Part shown: piece by piece, positions 34,931 to 44,390 of the stretch
Layout: each line of letters opens with the position of its first letter
Numbering within the stretch: the stretch's first letter is position 1
Origin: Saccharicrinis sp050296935
GTDB taxonomy: Bacteria > Bacteroidota > Bacteroidia > Bacteroidales > Marinilabiliaceae
Assembly: GCA_050296935.1 (NCBI GenBank)
Contig: JBNKRV010000290.1
Span: forward strand, 60,429 to 124,428
Reading direction: 5' to 3'
DNA: 64,000 bases
The notes under the pieces: generated by a model
Databases searched by the model: none
What the model saw: only the letters and a program-made list of their open reading frames with translations
Told to the model about the DNA's origin: nothing
Position numbers and translations under genes: made by a program

Positions 34931-37900
34931 ATGAACAAAAAGGGGATAAAAAATATCATGTTACTACTGATGCTGTTAGTGCAGTTCAGTTTTATGTCTG
35001 CTCAATATTTTGGACAGAACAAACCTTCATATAAACAATTTAAATTTGAACTATACAATACGCCGCATTTTGAGTTGTATCATTATTTTAAATCTGATAG
35101 CCTCGTAAAAAATCTGGCTCAACAAGCTGAAATATGGTATCGTTTTCATCAACAAATACTTCTGGATACATTTGACATACGTAATCCGCTGCTCATCTAT
35201 TCTGATCATGCAGATTTTCAACAGACTAATGCCGTGGGAGGGGCAATAGGAGTGGGTACCGGAGGTGTAACTGAAGGTATCAAAAAAAGAATAGTAATGC
35301 CTGTTACTTTTTCGGCCTACCAAACAAACCATGTGCTTGGTCACGAATTGGTTCATGCTTTTCAATATGACCTTTTATATAAGGACAAAGATTTGGGATT
35401 GTTGTCCATTCAAAACCTACCCTTATGGATGGTGGAGGGGATGGCTGAGTATCTTTCCGTGGGAAATACAGATAGTCATACCGTATTATGGATGAGAGAT
35501 GCTTTTATCAATAATAAATTTCCGTCACTTAAAAGAATGACTGTGGATCACAGATATTCACCATATCGTTACGGTCAGGCATTCTGGAGCTACATTGCCC
35601 ATACTTATGGTGAGCAGTACATTTATCAGCTATATCTGGAAACTGCAGAATACGGTCCTGAGAAAGCCATCTCAAATATTTTTAAAATGTCCATGGATTC
35701 TCTTTCAAACAGATGGAAGAAAACGCTGGAAGATCATCTGATGCGAAATGTAAATGATTCAACCTTTTCACTAATTGGAGATCGTATTGTATCCCGAAGA
35801 AATAGCGGACATTATAATTTAGCTCCTTCTGTGAGCCCTGATGGTCAAAGTCTGATATTTTTATCGGAACGCGACTTGTTTGGGTTGGATTTATTTCTGG
35901 CCGATGCAAAAACCGGAGAGGTAAAAAAGAAAGTGTATACATCAACATCCAGTGATCAAATTGATGCCATAAATTACCTTGAAACTGCCGGAACATGGTC
36001 TCCTGATAGCAAGTATTTTGCATATGTGGCCTATTTAAAAGGAGAAAGTGCAGTTATTATTTTTGATATCGATAAAGGAAAGATATGTCAGGAGATTAGT
36101 ATTTCAGATGTTGATGCACTAAGTTATCCGGCATGGTCACCAAATGAGGATGCTATTGTTTTTACAGGCCTGAAAGAGGGGATATCTGATTTATATCTAT
36201 ATGAACTCAATACTCATAAACTTACTAACATTACAAATGATGGTTCGTGTAATTTACAGGCTTTTTGGACTCAGGATGCTAGTCATATTTTTTATGTAAC
36301 GGACGCACCATCACCAACACAGGAAAGATTTACTACCAATTATTATAATATAGCTTCGATAGAGGTTAAGAGCTTGGTTAATAAAGTTTACAGTACCTTT
36401 GATGGTGCCCAGAATGTGAATCCTGTTACTAATGCAGATGGTTCTGAGATATTCTTTTTATCGGATAGAGACGGCATGCGGAATTTATATCAGCTGAATG
36501 AAAAAGATGGAACAATTCTTCAGTTAACACATTATCCCACAGGAATAACGGGGGTAACTCCTTTAGCTCCGGCATTGACAATTGCCAGAAACTATTTATA
36601 TTACAATATGCTTTGGGAAGGCGATTTTTCAATCATACGAGCTAATGTTAATCAAATCAGAAAAACCGCTGTTCCGGTTGAAGATAGAAGCCTTAATAGA
36701 TATGCCTCACGATTGATGCCTTACTCTATATATCCGTCTTTGGTGGATGAAAATCTGGCGCAGAATCAGTTGTACAATAGCTTTGAACCCGATAGTTTTT
36801 ACAAGCACCCAATTAAATCGAAGTTTAAACTCGATTATATTGGAAATACATCTGCCGGAGTTATGACCAGCCGATTTGGAACAGGACTTGCCGGTAGTGT
36901 GGAAGCAAGGTTTAGTGATATTTTGGGTGAACACATGCTATATTCAGGAGTAAGCGTAAATGGTGAGATATATGACTTTGGAGGACAAGTAGCTTATGTA
37001 AATCAGAAACGTCCGGTAAAATTAGGACTCAGCTTATCTCATATACCATACCGTACAGGATATTATCGATTTGAACAGGATGCAGAAGGAGGAGAGGATT
37101 TAGTATATATTTTTCAACGAACGTTCATTGATAAGCTGACGCTTTTTGGATATTACCCGTTTAATAAAGCTCACCGTTTAGAAGCCGGGCTTTCCGGAGC
37201 TTATTATAGTTATCGTACTGAAAAAGTAAATAATCCGAATTATTATTATTCAACTACTCAGCAGAGAAGAGAATTGGTTGAATCACCCACGCCGTTTGAG
37301 GTGGCTATTGCCGATGTGGCATATGTTATAGATAATTCAAAGTATGGTTTAGCCTCACCGGTTGAAGGAAAAAGAATCAGAGTCGGTTATGAACGATACT
37401 TTGCAGGAGTGAATATGAACACTTACCTGGTGGATTTTAGAAAGTATTTTAATGTAAAACCCTATACTTTTGCTTTTCGGTTTTATCATTATGGCAGATA
37501 TGGAAAAGAAAGTGACAGCAACCGGTTATTGGATATATTTATTGGTTACCCATGGTATGTAAGAGGTTATGAAAGTGGAAAGTTCTATGGAGATGAGGCG
37601 GATGGTAAAATCTCTACCAGTCAGCTATTGGGTTCCAGAATTATGGTGTCTAACCTTGAGTGGCGCATGCCTTTTACCGGACCCAAAGATTATGCCTTCC
37701 TCAGATCCGGATTTTTATTCTCAGAATTGGCACTGTTTTTTGATGCCGGAATTGCCTGGAATGAATCATCCACCCCTGAATTAAAGCTTAGTACAAATTC
37801 GGTAGATCAGAGAATACCAATTATGAGTACAGGTGCGGCACTTCGTATCAACCTGCTTGGTGCAATTATTATAGAGCCTTACTATGCATTCCCGATCCAT

Positions 37901-37954
37901 CAGAAAAAATTCCATAGTGGTAATTTTGGAATTAATATACTTTCCGGATGGTAA
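34931..37954 (+). CDS. Secreted metallopeptidase-like / TolB-propeller / outer-membrane barrel protein
   Basis: 1007 residues. After the signal peptide (LLLMLLVQFSFMSAQ) comes a gluzincin-type domain with HELVHAFQ (His138, Glu139, His142) and a downstream EGMAEYLS glutamate, the peptidase-MA-like pattern. Residues about 285-600 are WD40-like TolB propeller blades (NLAPSVSPDGQSLIFLSERD, then WSPDSKYFAYVAY, PAWSPNEDAIVFTGL, FFLSDRDGMRNLYQL). The last 350 residues are beta-rich and barrel-like (VEARFSDILGEHMLYSGVSV, FAFRFYHYGRYG, then GNFGINILSGW), similar to bacterial surface antigens. It may display a protease at the outer membrane; the substrate is unknown. Monocistronic. Confidence 0.85.
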   Translation: MNKKGIKNIMLLLMLLVQFSFMSAQYFGQNKPSYKQFKFELYNTPHFELYHYFKSDSLVKNLAQQAEIWYRFHQQILLDTFDIRNPLLIYSDHADFQQTNAVGGAIGVGTGGVTEGIKKRIVMPVTFSAYQTNHVLGHELVHAFQYDLLYKDKDLGLLSIQNLPLWMVEGMAEYLSVGNTDSHTVLWMRDAFINNKFPSLKRMTVDHRYSPYRYGQAFWSYIAHTYGEQYIYQLYLETAEYGPEKAISNIFKMSMDSLSNRWKKTLEDHLMRNVNDSTFSLIGDRIVSRRNSGHYNLAPSVSPDGQSLIFLSERDLFGLDLFLADAKTGEVKKKVYTSTSSDQIDAINYLETAGTWSPDSKYFAYVAYLKGESAVIIFDIDKGKICQEISISDVDALSYPAWSPNEDAIVFTGLKEGISDLYLYELNTHKLTNITNDGSCNLQAFWTQDASHIFYVTDAPSPTQERFTTNYYNIASIEVKSLVNKVYSTFDGAQNVNPVTNADGSEIFFLSDRDGMRNLYQLNEKDGTILQLTHYPTGITGVTPLAPALTIARNYLYYNMLWEGDFSIIRANVNQIRKTAVPVEDRSLNRYASRLMPYSIYPSLVDENLAQNQLYNSFEPDSFYKHPIKSKFKLDYIGNTSAGVMTSRFGTGLAGSVEARFSDILGEHMLYSGVSVNGEIYDFGGQVAYVNQKRPVKLGLSLSHIPYRTGYYRFEQDAEGGEDLVYIFQRTFIDKLTLFGYYPFNKAHRLEAGLSGAYYSYRTEKVNNPNYYYSTTQQRRELVESPTPFEVAIADVAYVIDNSKYGLASPVEGKRIRVGYERYFAGVNMNTYLVDFRKYFNVKPYTFAFRFYHYGRYGKESDSNRLLDIFIGYPWYVRGYESGKFYGDEADGKISTSQLLGSRIMVSNLEWRMPFTGPKDYAFLRSGFLFSELALFFDAGIAWNESSTPELKLSTNSVDQRIPIMSTGAALRINLLGAIIIEPYYAFPIHQKKFHSGNFGINILSGW

Positions 37955-37980
37955 AAGGTGAGGGTAATTTGAAAAAAAAC

Positions 37981-38005
37981 ATCAATAATTTTAACCGAAC
38001 TCAGG
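37981..38005 (+). repeat. Family 1 half repeat (copy J)
   Basis: ATCAATAATTTTAACCGAAC then TCAGG, one base different from 20601-20625, 27 bases after the preceding stop codon. Confidence 0.55.
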
Positions 38006-38149
38006 TGCACATATTTTGCCTTAAATTCTGAAGAAATTCTGGATATTAAACGGATCGGCATTTTTTATTGAATGATCTTAAAATTCAATTTGATAGGCTT
38101 TTATCGCTAATATAGATCATATAAATTCTTTACAATCATAAAAAAAAAT

Positions 38150-38157
38150 TACCTTTG
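38150..38157 (+). promoter_or_regulatory. Probable -7 box of transketolase
   Basis: TACCTTTG matches TAnnTTTG, 82 bases before the tkt ATG. The -33 region has no good TTTG. Confidence 0.45.
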
Positions 38158-38239
38158 TCCAGATTTTTAATGAAAAAGGATCATAGGGGTAAAAAGCCAA
38201 TTTTACGAAGGATAAGTAAACCCAAAATTTATTAATTCA

Positions 38240-40282
38240 ATGAGCAACGAAACAGTGAACAGAGCGGCTGATAATATCAGGTTATTGTCAGCAGCCATGG
38301 TAGAAAAAGCAAAGTCAGGTCATCCGGGAGGAGCAATGGGAGGAGCCGATTTTATTAACATCCTTTACTCTGAGTACCTTAACTATGATCCAAATGATAG
38401 GAAATGGGTAAACAGAGACAGATTTTTCCTTGATCCAGGTCATATGTCACCAATGTTATATTCGCAATTGGCATTGACAGGAACTTATTCATTAGATGAA
38501 CTTAAAGAGTTTCGTCAGTGGGGAAGTCCAACACCTGGTCACCCGGAAGTAGAAGTTGAAAGAGGAGTTGAAAACACATCGGGACCATTAGGTCAGGGAC
38601 ACACAATGGCTGTTGGTGCAGCAATTGCTGAAAAATTTTTAAAAGCACGATTTGGAGAATGGATGTCGCATGACATCTATACATTCATTTCTGATGGTGG
38701 TGTTCAGGAAGAAATATCACAAGGTGCTGGTCGTATTGCAGGTTACCTGGGTTTAGGAAACCTGGTTATGTTTTACGATTCAAACGACATTCAGTTATCT
38801 ACAACTACTGATGCCGTAACTATAGAAGATACAGCTAAGAAGTACGAAGCCTGGGGATGGTCAGTTATGACTATCGATGGAAATAATGCGGATGAGATCC
38901 GTAAGGCTCTTGATGCAGCAAAAGCAGAAACAGAAAAGCCATTTTTAATTATTGGTAAAACAATAATGGGTAAAGGTGCAGTGAAAGAAGATGGATCTTC
39001 ATTCGAGAAGATGGTGTCAACACACGGTCAGCCTTTATCTGCAGCAGGAGCTTCATTTGAGTCTACAGTGAAAAATCTGGGTGCAAATCCTGAAAATCCA
39101 TTTGTAATATTTGATGAGGTTGCAGAATTATACGCTTCTGTAAGTGAAAAGAAATCAGCTGCAGCAGCTGCTAAAAAGGCTGAGCAAGCTAAATGGGAAG
39201 CTGAAAATCCTGAATTAGCTGCTAAGTTTGCTAAATTCTTCTCTCAGGAGGCTCCGGAGATGGACTTCAGTGCAATTGAGCAAAAAGCAGGATCTGCAAC
39301 AAGAGCTGCATCTGCTACTGTGTTAGGTGCTTTTGCTGATCAGGTTGAAAACATGATTGTTTCTTCTGCCGATTTAGCTAACTCTGATAAAACAGATGGA
39401 TTCCTTAAAAAGACAACAGCCTTTAAAAAGGGTGATTTCTCAGGCCAGTTTTTACAGTCAGGAGTATGTGAGCTTACAATGGCTTCTTTAGCAAACGGAA
39501 TGGCATTACATGGTGGTGTTATTGCTGTAGTTGGAACATTCTTTGTGTTTTCTGACTATATGAAGCCAGCTGTACGTATTGCTGCATTGCAACAATTGCC
39601 GGTTAAATATGTATGGACACATGATGCTTTCCGTGTAGGTGAAGATGGTCCAACTCACCAGCCGATTGAGCAGGAAGCTCAGATTCGTTTGATGGAAAAA
39701 CTGAAAAATCACCACGGTGATAATTCAATGGTGGTTCTTCGTCCTGCTGATGCAGAGGAAACTACCGTAGCGTGGGAAATGGCACTTAATAATACAAAAA
39801 CACCTTCAGCATTAATTCTATCTCGTCAGAATATTAAAAATCTTCCGGGAAGTAGCTATGAAAATGCATTACAAGCTAAAAGAGGTGCTTATATAGTTGA
39901 AAAAGATGCTGGTACTCCTGATGTAGTTTTATTAGCTAGTGGTTCTGAGGTAGCTACTCTTGTTGAAGGGGCTGCTAAATTAAGAGCTGAAAAAGGACTG
40001 AAAATTCAAATTGTTTCTGTAATTTCTGAAGGTATTTTCAGAAATCAGGATGAAGCTTATCAAGCAGAAGTTTTACCAGCTGGTGTTGCTAGATTTGGTT
40101 TAACAGCAGGTTTACCTGTAACTCTTGAAGGTTTAGTTGGAGCTAATGGTTCTGTTTGGGGATTAGATCATTTCGGATTCTCAGGACCATATACTGTGTT
40201 GGATGAGAAATTTGGCTTTACAGCTGATAATGTATTCAACAAAGTAGTTGAAATGCTTAAAAATAAAGCAGTGACAGCATAA
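38240..40282 (+). CDS. tkt: Transketolase
   Basis: 680 residues, full length. TPP-dependent transfer of two-carbon units in the non-oxidative pentose phosphate pathway. N-terminal TPP domain: KSGHPGGAMGGADFINILY, RDRFFLDPGHMSPMLY, GPLGQGHTMAVGAAIAEKF, and FISDGGVQEEISQGAGRI, where the usual GDGE appears as SDGGVQEE as in many Bacteroidota. Pyrimidine domain: VWTHDAFRVGEDGPTHQPIE. C-terminal domain: VLLASGSEVATLVEGAAKL. Codon use is regular, as in highly expressed genes. Transaldolase, its pathway partner, lies at 62792. A terminator follows. Confidence 0.97.
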   Translation: MSNETVNRAADNIRLLSAAMVEKAKSGHPGGAMGGADFINILYSEYLNYDPNDRKWVNRDRFFLDPGHMSPMLYSQLALTGTYSLDELKEFRQWGSPTPGHPEVEVERGVENTSGPLGQGHTMAVGAAIAEKFLKARFGEWMSHDIYTFISDGGVQEEISQGAGRIAGYLGLGNLVMFYDSNDIQLSTTTDAVTIEDTAKKYEAWGWSVMTIDGNNADEIRKALDAAKAETEKPFLIIGKTIMGKGAVKEDGSSFEKMVSTHGQPLSAAGASFESTVKNLGANPENPFVIFDEVAELYASVSEKKSAAAAAKKAEQAKWEAENPELAAKFAKFFSQEAPEMDFSAIEQKAGSATRAASATVLGAFADQVENMIVSSADLANSDKTDGFLKKTTAFKKGDFSGQFLQSGVCELTMASLANGMALHGGVIAVVGTFFVFSDYMKPAVRIAALQQLPVKYVWTHDAFRVGEDGPTHQPIEQEAQIRLMEKLKNHHGDNSMVVLRPADAEETTVAWEMALNNTKTPSALILSRQNIKNLPGSSYENALQAKRGAYIVEKDAGTPDVVLLASGSEVATLVEGAAKLRAEKGLKIQIVSVISEGIFRNQDEAYQAEVLPAGVARFGLTAGLPVTLEGLVGANGSVWGLDHFGFSGPYTVLDEKFGFTADNVFNKVVEMLKNKAVTA

Positions 40283-40310
40283 TTTGCTATCATAAAATTA
40301 TAGATTAAAA

Positions 40311-40339
40311 AAAGCAACCTCTTTGAGGTTGCTTTTTTT
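40311..40339 (+). terminator. Rho-independent terminator of tkt
   Basis: AAAGCAACCTC / GAGGTTGCTTT stem with loop TTT and T7. Confidence 0.9.
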
Positions 40340-40397
40340 GTTTATTATTGGTTATATTGATTAAGTATTGTAATCGTATGATTCTAATCAATTGAAT

Positions 40398-41087
40398 ATG
40401 CAAAATTTAGTAGTTTTCTCAGGTGCAGGAATGAGTGCAGAGAGTGGTATTAAAACTTTCAGGGATATGGGTGGTTTATGGGAACAATATGATGTTACTG
40501 AGGTAGCAAGTCCTGAAGCCTGGAAATTCAATCCGGAATTAGTGATGGATTTTTATAATCAGAGAAGAAAGCAATTGTTTGAATGTAAACCTAATAAAGG
40601 ACATGAGATTATTGCTGGTTTAGAAACTGATTTTCAAGTAAAAATAATCACTCAGAATGTTGATGATTTACATGAAAGTGCTGGATCAAAACATGTGCTC
40701 CATTTACATGGAGAGCTTAAAAAAGTAAGAAGTACGGTTGATCCTGATTTAATATATGAGATGAGTGACTGGGAACTTAAAATTGGTGATGTATGCGAAA
40801 AGGGGAGTCAGTTACGACCTCATATTGTATGGTTTGGAGAAGAGGTGCCTGAGATATCAAGAGCTGTGTCTGTAGTTCAAAAAGCCGATGTTTTAGTTGT
40901 TGTAGGAACTTCATTAAGCGTATATCCAGCAGCTGGTTTGATACACTATGTCAGACCTGATGTACCTGTTTATGTTATTGACCCTGGCAATCCGGGCTAT
41001 GCTCCACAGATGAATATTACTCATATTAAAAAAGTGGCCTCGGAAGGGTTAATGGATTTTGTAAATGTACTGTCAAAGGTTAATTAG
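40398..41087 (+). CDS. cobB: NAD-dependent protein deacylase (sirtuin, CobB-like)
   Basis: 229 residues from ATG 40398 (a TTG two codons upstream is less likely). NAD-binding GAGMSAESGIKTFRD, TQNVDDLHE and the catalytic His in VLHLHGELKK are present, with WFGEEVP and VVGTSLSVYPAAG. A Y-x-x-R pair in DFYNQRR is the class III mark for removal of succinyl or malonyl groups. The zinc site is incomplete: only one Cys (GDVCEKGSQLRPH) stands where four are expected, a trait seen in other Bacteroidota sirtuins. It is 2 bases from the following barrel-protein gene. Confidence 0.92.
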   Translation: MQNLVVFSGAGMSAESGIKTFRDMGGLWEQYDVTEVASPEAWKFNPELVMDFYNQRRKQLFECKPNKGHEIIAGLETDFQVKIITQNVDDLHESAGSKHVLHLHGELKKVRSTVDPDLIYEMSDWELKIGDVCEKGSQLRPHIVWFGEEVPEISRAVSVVQKADVLVVVGTSLSVYPAAGLIHYVRPDVPVYVIDPGNPGYAPQMNITHIKKVASEGLMDFVNVLSKVN

Positions 41088-41089
41088 TC

Positions 41090-41734
41090 ATGATAAAAAA
41101 GATTACTTTATTGGTATTAATACTCGTATCACAATTGGTACAGGCTCAGGATTTTAAAGCCGGAGCCATTGGAGGTGCGGTTTTTAGTCAAGTGGATGGC
41201 GATAGTTATGCCGGATTTAATAAATTAGGATTGGTGACCGGCTTGTATGTATCTCGTTCTTTTAATAATATCTGGAGTGGTCAGTTTGAAATTGTATATA
41301 AACAAAAAGGGAGTAGATATAATGGAGACGAAACAATTGGTGATTACTCAATATACAAGCTTAATCTGGATTACATTGAAGTTCCTGTATTGTTGAAAAT
41401 GCAGGTGGATGATTTTTCGTTTGAAGGAGGTGTGGCATTTGGTACACTTATCAACTCCTTAGAGGAGGATGAATATGGAGCCCTGGGAAGAACTGTTCCG
41501 TTTGAGGATTTTGAATTGTCATCATTGATAGGAGTTAATTATCAATTTCATAAAAAGATGTATGCCAATTTAAGGTGGGGCTATTCATTAACAAGGGCTC
41601 GGAAAGCTTATGGAGGAGAGTTTGATAATCAGCCATTACCACATTGGAAAGACCGTAAGTTTGGACAATACAACCATACCATTTCGCTATCAGTATATTA
41701 TGAATTTGATAAATTGTTTTCCGATCGATATTAA
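41090..41734 (+). CDS. Small outer-membrane beta-barrel protein (PorT-like)
   Basis: 214 residues. Signal peptide MIKKITLLVLILVSQLVQAQ, then alternating amphipathic strands: FKAGAIGGAVFSQVDGDSYA, GLVTGLYVSRSFNNIWSGQF, LDYIEVPVLLKMQVDDFSFE and YANLRWGYSLTRA, ending NHTISLSVYYEF. This is the eight-stranded PorT/OmpW-like barrel class (outer_membrane_beta-barrel 2), including the I-E-(V/I)-P-(V/L)-L-L motif. Function unknown; unlikely to be the type IX component PorT itself. Probably translated from the sirtuin transcript. Confidence 0.88.
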   Translation: MIKKITLLVLILVSQLVQAQDFKAGAIGGAVFSQVDGDSYAGFNKLGLVTGLYVSRSFNNIWSGQFEIVYKQKGSRYNGDETIGDYSIYKLNLDYIEVPVLLKMQVDDFSFEGGVAFGTLINSLEEDEYGALGRTVPFEDFELSSLIGVNYQFHKKMYANLRWGYSLTRARKAYGGEFDNQPLPHWKDRKFGQYNHTISLSVYYEFDKLFSDRY

Positions 41735-41758
41735 ATTTTCAGAATAGCAATTATTAAT

Positions 41759-42021
41759 AACCTGAGTTCAATATAAAATTAATGGCTCAAATCGCTATAA
41801 ATATTGAGTTTTAAGGAATGTTTGCGAAAGCATAGCGGGCTATGGTAAGCAAATATGACGCAGAAAATCGGAATTTATAAGTGACATTCATAGCTTTTCA
41901 GTAAAAAATCGATTTACGGCTCTAAATTTTATCACCATAGCTCGCTATGTCTCAAAAATTTATATTGTAAATCAATCATTTACTGAATTTTGAGCTCGCT
42001 AATTTTAATCGAATTCAGGTT
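41759..42021 (-). repeat. Family 1 dispersed repeat, full copy B (MITE-like)
   Basis: 263 bases, the reverse complement of copy A with about 7 differences by eye. Ends AACCTGAGTTCAATAT on the left and TCGAATTCAGGTT on the right. Flanked by AAT on both sides, again a possible 3-bp target duplication. It keeps both inner hairpins with the CATAGC/GCTATG palindromes. It lies 24 bases after the barrel-protein stop and 31 before the comF stop. Confidence 0.85.
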
Positions 42022-42052
42022 AATATCACTTTCATTTTCTTTCTTAGGAGTG

Positions 42053-42742
42053 TTAAGTTGCTGCATAAGCTAAAGTAGCAATGGATAATTTAACACCTGG
42101 AATTTCCAGTAATTTGCCGGCGCAAGCTTCCAGAGTGGCACCAGTAGTAACAACATCATCAACTAACAGGATGTTTTTATTTTCAAATTTGCATGGATCA
42201 GTCACTTCGAAAACATCATTGACATTTTCCCATCTCTCGAATCTTCCTTTTCTGGTTTGTGTACTGTTATTTGTGATCTTAATCAAATTATCTGTGTATA
42301 CAGAAATATTCATTATTTCACTTAATCCGCGTGCTAAATATTCGCTTTGATTATAACCTCTTTTTCTTAATTTCCAGGGATGTAGTGGAATCGGAACAAT
42401 CATGTCAATATCACTAAAATAACTTATCTCTTGTAATTCACGTGCAAATAGTGTTCCCATGTGTTGGGCAAGTAAACACTCGTTTTTATACTTAATGGAA
42501 TGAAGTATCTTCTGTACATTACTTTCTTTTGAATAAATTAAAAATGAAGTAGCTTTTTCTATTTTAACTCTTCCCCAAAAAGTTTGATCAACAGGATTGA
42601 TATTAACAAAATGAAAATGCGATTTTGGCAATGCTTTCTCGCAAGGTCTGCAAAGATAGTTTTCATGTTTGTATAAAGAATTGCCACATAGCGTACACGT
42701 TTTTGGAAAAAATAGTTGAATAAAACTTGAGATATAGGTCAT
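42053..42742 (-). CDS. comF: ComF-family phosphoribosyltransferase-like protein
   Basis: 229 residues. Zinc finger CTLCGNSLYKHENYLCRPC at residues 15-33 and a type I PRTase domain with the PRPP loop ILLVDDVVTTGATLEACAGK. Between them is DMIVPIPLHPWKLRKRGYNQ then SEYLARGL, a ComF hallmark. ComF proteins act in DNA uptake or recombination in other bacteria; competence has not been implied by any neighbour here. Single gene, ending beside repeat B. Confidence 0.93.
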   Translation of the reverse strand: MTYISSFIQLFFPKTCTLCGNSLYKHENYLCRPCEKALPKSHFHFVNINPVDQTFWGRVKIEKATSFLIYSKESNVQKILHSIKYKNECLLAQHMGTLFARELQEISYFSDIDMIVPIPLHPWKLRKRGYNQSEYLARGLSEIMNISVYTDNLIKITNNSTQTRKGRFERWENVNDVFEVTDPCKFENKNILLVDDVVTTGATLEACAGKLLEIPGVKLSIATLAYAAT

Positions 42743-43219
42743 TGTATTTGATTTGGCTATAGGATATTTGAATATAGATATTTTTAATTAGTACTTGCAC
42801 GAAAACTTAAGATGCATATAAGAAAACTTCATTTCTGAGGCTTTTGAAGCTCGAAAAGTCTGAGTTTACTGCCGTAAATGATCATTATCGAGAGCAAGAG
42901 TAGCGAAAAAAATGGAGTTTTCTTACAGGCACTAATTAAAATAATTCAGATCCGCATTTTTAATGTGCATAACAATTTATTAACGAAGCAATAAAGTGAC
43001 ATTAACAAAAAGGTAACATTGGTGACTTACATTTGTAATGTACAAAAAGAGTCGAGGAGGCTTTAATATTTATCATTCGAATTCGGTTTTATTAAATATT
43101 CATTGTTGTAATTAAAATATTATCATATGAAACTGGCATAACCAGAGTAAATAATTAGGCACACAGGCGCATAATTGAAATTTGTACTGGTTATAAGGGT
43201 TTTGCTAAAATTTATGCAG
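42743..43219. other. Intergenic region with family 3 repeat and promoter-like box
   Basis: Contains the repeat at 42786-42938. Right of it, TACATTTG at 43028-43035 fits the -7 consensus on the plus strand and may serve the gene at 43220, giving a leader of about 180 bases with a GAGGAGGC stretch near 43053. The function of the leader is unclear. Confidence 0.4.
42786..42938 (+). repeat. Family 3 dispersed repeat, copy 2
   Basis: Bounded by AATTAGT on the left and ACTAATT on the right. Inner AGAAAACTTC pairs with GGAGTTTTCTT across CCGTAAATGATCAT. Matches 32527-32680 segment by segment. Confidence 0.7.
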
Positions 43220-43573
43220 ATGAAAACAAAAGTTTTAATAATAGCGTTAATGGCAGTATTGTCATTTAGTAGTTTTAAAGGAGAAAAGTCTGACAACGAA
43301 AATAAAGTTGCGGTCACAACAACATCAATAAGCGGAACTATTATTGATGAATTAAGCGGAGAGACACTGGTAGGTGTTGAAGTTCAGTTAAAGGGAACAG
43401 AAACAAAGGTGTATACCGATTTCGACGGAAATTTTAAATTTAGTGATATTCCTGTTGGAAAATGTGAATTAACCGCTAAGCTGATATCTTACAGAGAGTT
43501 AAATAGTAAGGCAATAGAATTAGTTGCAAGTGAAAAATGCAATTTGAAATTGAAAATGAAACAAGTGAATTAA
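43220..43573 (+). CDS. Small secreted carboxypeptidase-regulatory-like domain protein
   Basis: About 117 residues from ATG 43220 (MKTKVLIIALMAVLSFSSFK), preferred to earlier in-frame starts because it begins the signal peptide. Residues about 38-115 form one carboxypeptidase-D-like beta-sandwich: ISGTIIDELSGETLVGVEVQ, LKGTETKVYTDFDGNFKFSD, IPVGKCELTAKLISY. The same domain heads TonB receptors in the window, but here it is free-standing. Such proteins may bind TonB-dependent proteins or the cell surface; role unknown. A terminator follows. Confidence 0.8.
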   Translation: MKTKVLIIALMAVLSFSSFKGEKSDNENKVAVTTTSISGTIIDELSGETLVGVEVQLKGTETKVYTDFDGNFKFSDIPVGKCELTAKLISYRELNSKAIELVASEKCNLKLKMKQVN

Positions 43574-43656
43574 TAGTATGAATCAAGGTTTCAGCTTCTT
43601 GTGTATTCTATAAGACACTTGATTCGTATCCATATTAATAAAACATATTTTTGAAA

Positions 43657-43686
43657 AAGCCACTTAACTAATTAGGTGGCTTTTTT
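43657..43686 (+). terminator. Rho-independent terminator
   Basis: AAGCCAC / GTGGCTT stem (with further CTTAA/TTAGG pairing) and T6, 84 bases past the preceding stop. Confidence 0.85.
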
Positions 43687-43808
43687 GCTGTGCTATAGTA
43701 AGATAGGATTTCTGGATTAGTTTTATTTGAAAACTTAACATACAAAATTTGCTCGCAATGTAAATTATATCTTAATTTGATGTTAAGAAAACACACAGGA
43801 AAATTTTA

Positions 43809-43832
43809 TAATAGTAGCACAGTACTATTATA
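43809..43832 (+). promoter_or_regulatory. Inverted repeat upstream of the MORN-like gene
   Basis: ATAATAGTA, six bases, TACTATTAT: a perfect 9-bp inverted repeat ending at a TATTTTG -7-like box, 40 bases before ATG 43873. Possible operator. Shares CAGTACTAT with the palindrome at 23850. Confidence 0.45.
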
Positions 43833-43872
43833 TTTTGCGGGAGGCTTTTATTAACTACTAAAATTAAAAGCC

Positions 43873-44331
43873 ATGAGAATAGTAATTACATTTTTGGTTT
43901 TTGTAGGTCTGGTGACCACAAGCCATGCGCAACTTGTTCTGGGAGAGAACGGGTTGTACTGCACAAAAAAAGGAGAGTTATACACCGGGACTTATGTCGA
44001 ATATTTCCCCAGTGGAAATAAAAGAGTTGAAATGACCTTATCTGAGGGGAAAAAAAATGGTGTTTCAACTTATTATTTCGATAACAAAAAAAAGCAGGAA
44101 GTTCGTTCATACAAGAATAACAAAATGGATGGCCTCTGGGAAACCTGGAATTCGGAAGGAGTGAAAATTGGAGTTGCAAACTATAAAAATGGTTTGAAAC
44201 ATGGGAAATGGTATATCTATAATGATGATGGAATTCTTCTTTATGATATGGAATACAAAGATGGAAAGAAAGTGGGTATCTGGAAATCCTTTGATGAGAA
44301 TGGAAAATTAAAATTAGAAAAGAAGTATTAG
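43873..44331 (+). CDS. Secreted MORN/YwqK-like repeat protein
   Basis: 152 residues. Signal peptide MRIVITFLVFVGLVTTSHAQ, then four or five MORN-type units of about 23 residues: YTGTYVEYFPSGNKRVEMTL, KNGVSTYYFDNKKKQEVRSY, MDGLWETWNSEGVKIGVANY, KHGKWYIYNDDGILLYDMEY and KVGIWKSFDENGKLK. Databases call such proteins YwqK-family antitoxins, but no toxin gene is adjacent and the signal peptide argues against a cytosolic antitoxin. Function unknown. The C-terminal half of the DUF3352 protein at 52236 has the same repeats. Confidence 0.87.
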   Translation: MRIVITFLVFVGLVTTSHAQLVLGENGLYCTKKGELYTGTYVEYFPSGNKRVEMTLSEGKKNGVSTYYFDNKKKQEVRSYKNNKMDGLWETWNSEGVKIGVANYKNGLKHGKWYIYNDDGILLYDMEYKDGKKVGIWKSFDENGKLKLEKKY

Positions 44332-44390
44332 ATTGAACTCCAGTTGATTGAGAGGGTTTAGGTTGATGATATATTTTTATTAATAGTGAA

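Noticed and set aside
43873..44331. Toxin-antitoxin module involving the YwqK-like protein
   Set aside because: The protein has a signal peptide and neither flank encodes a toxin candidate.
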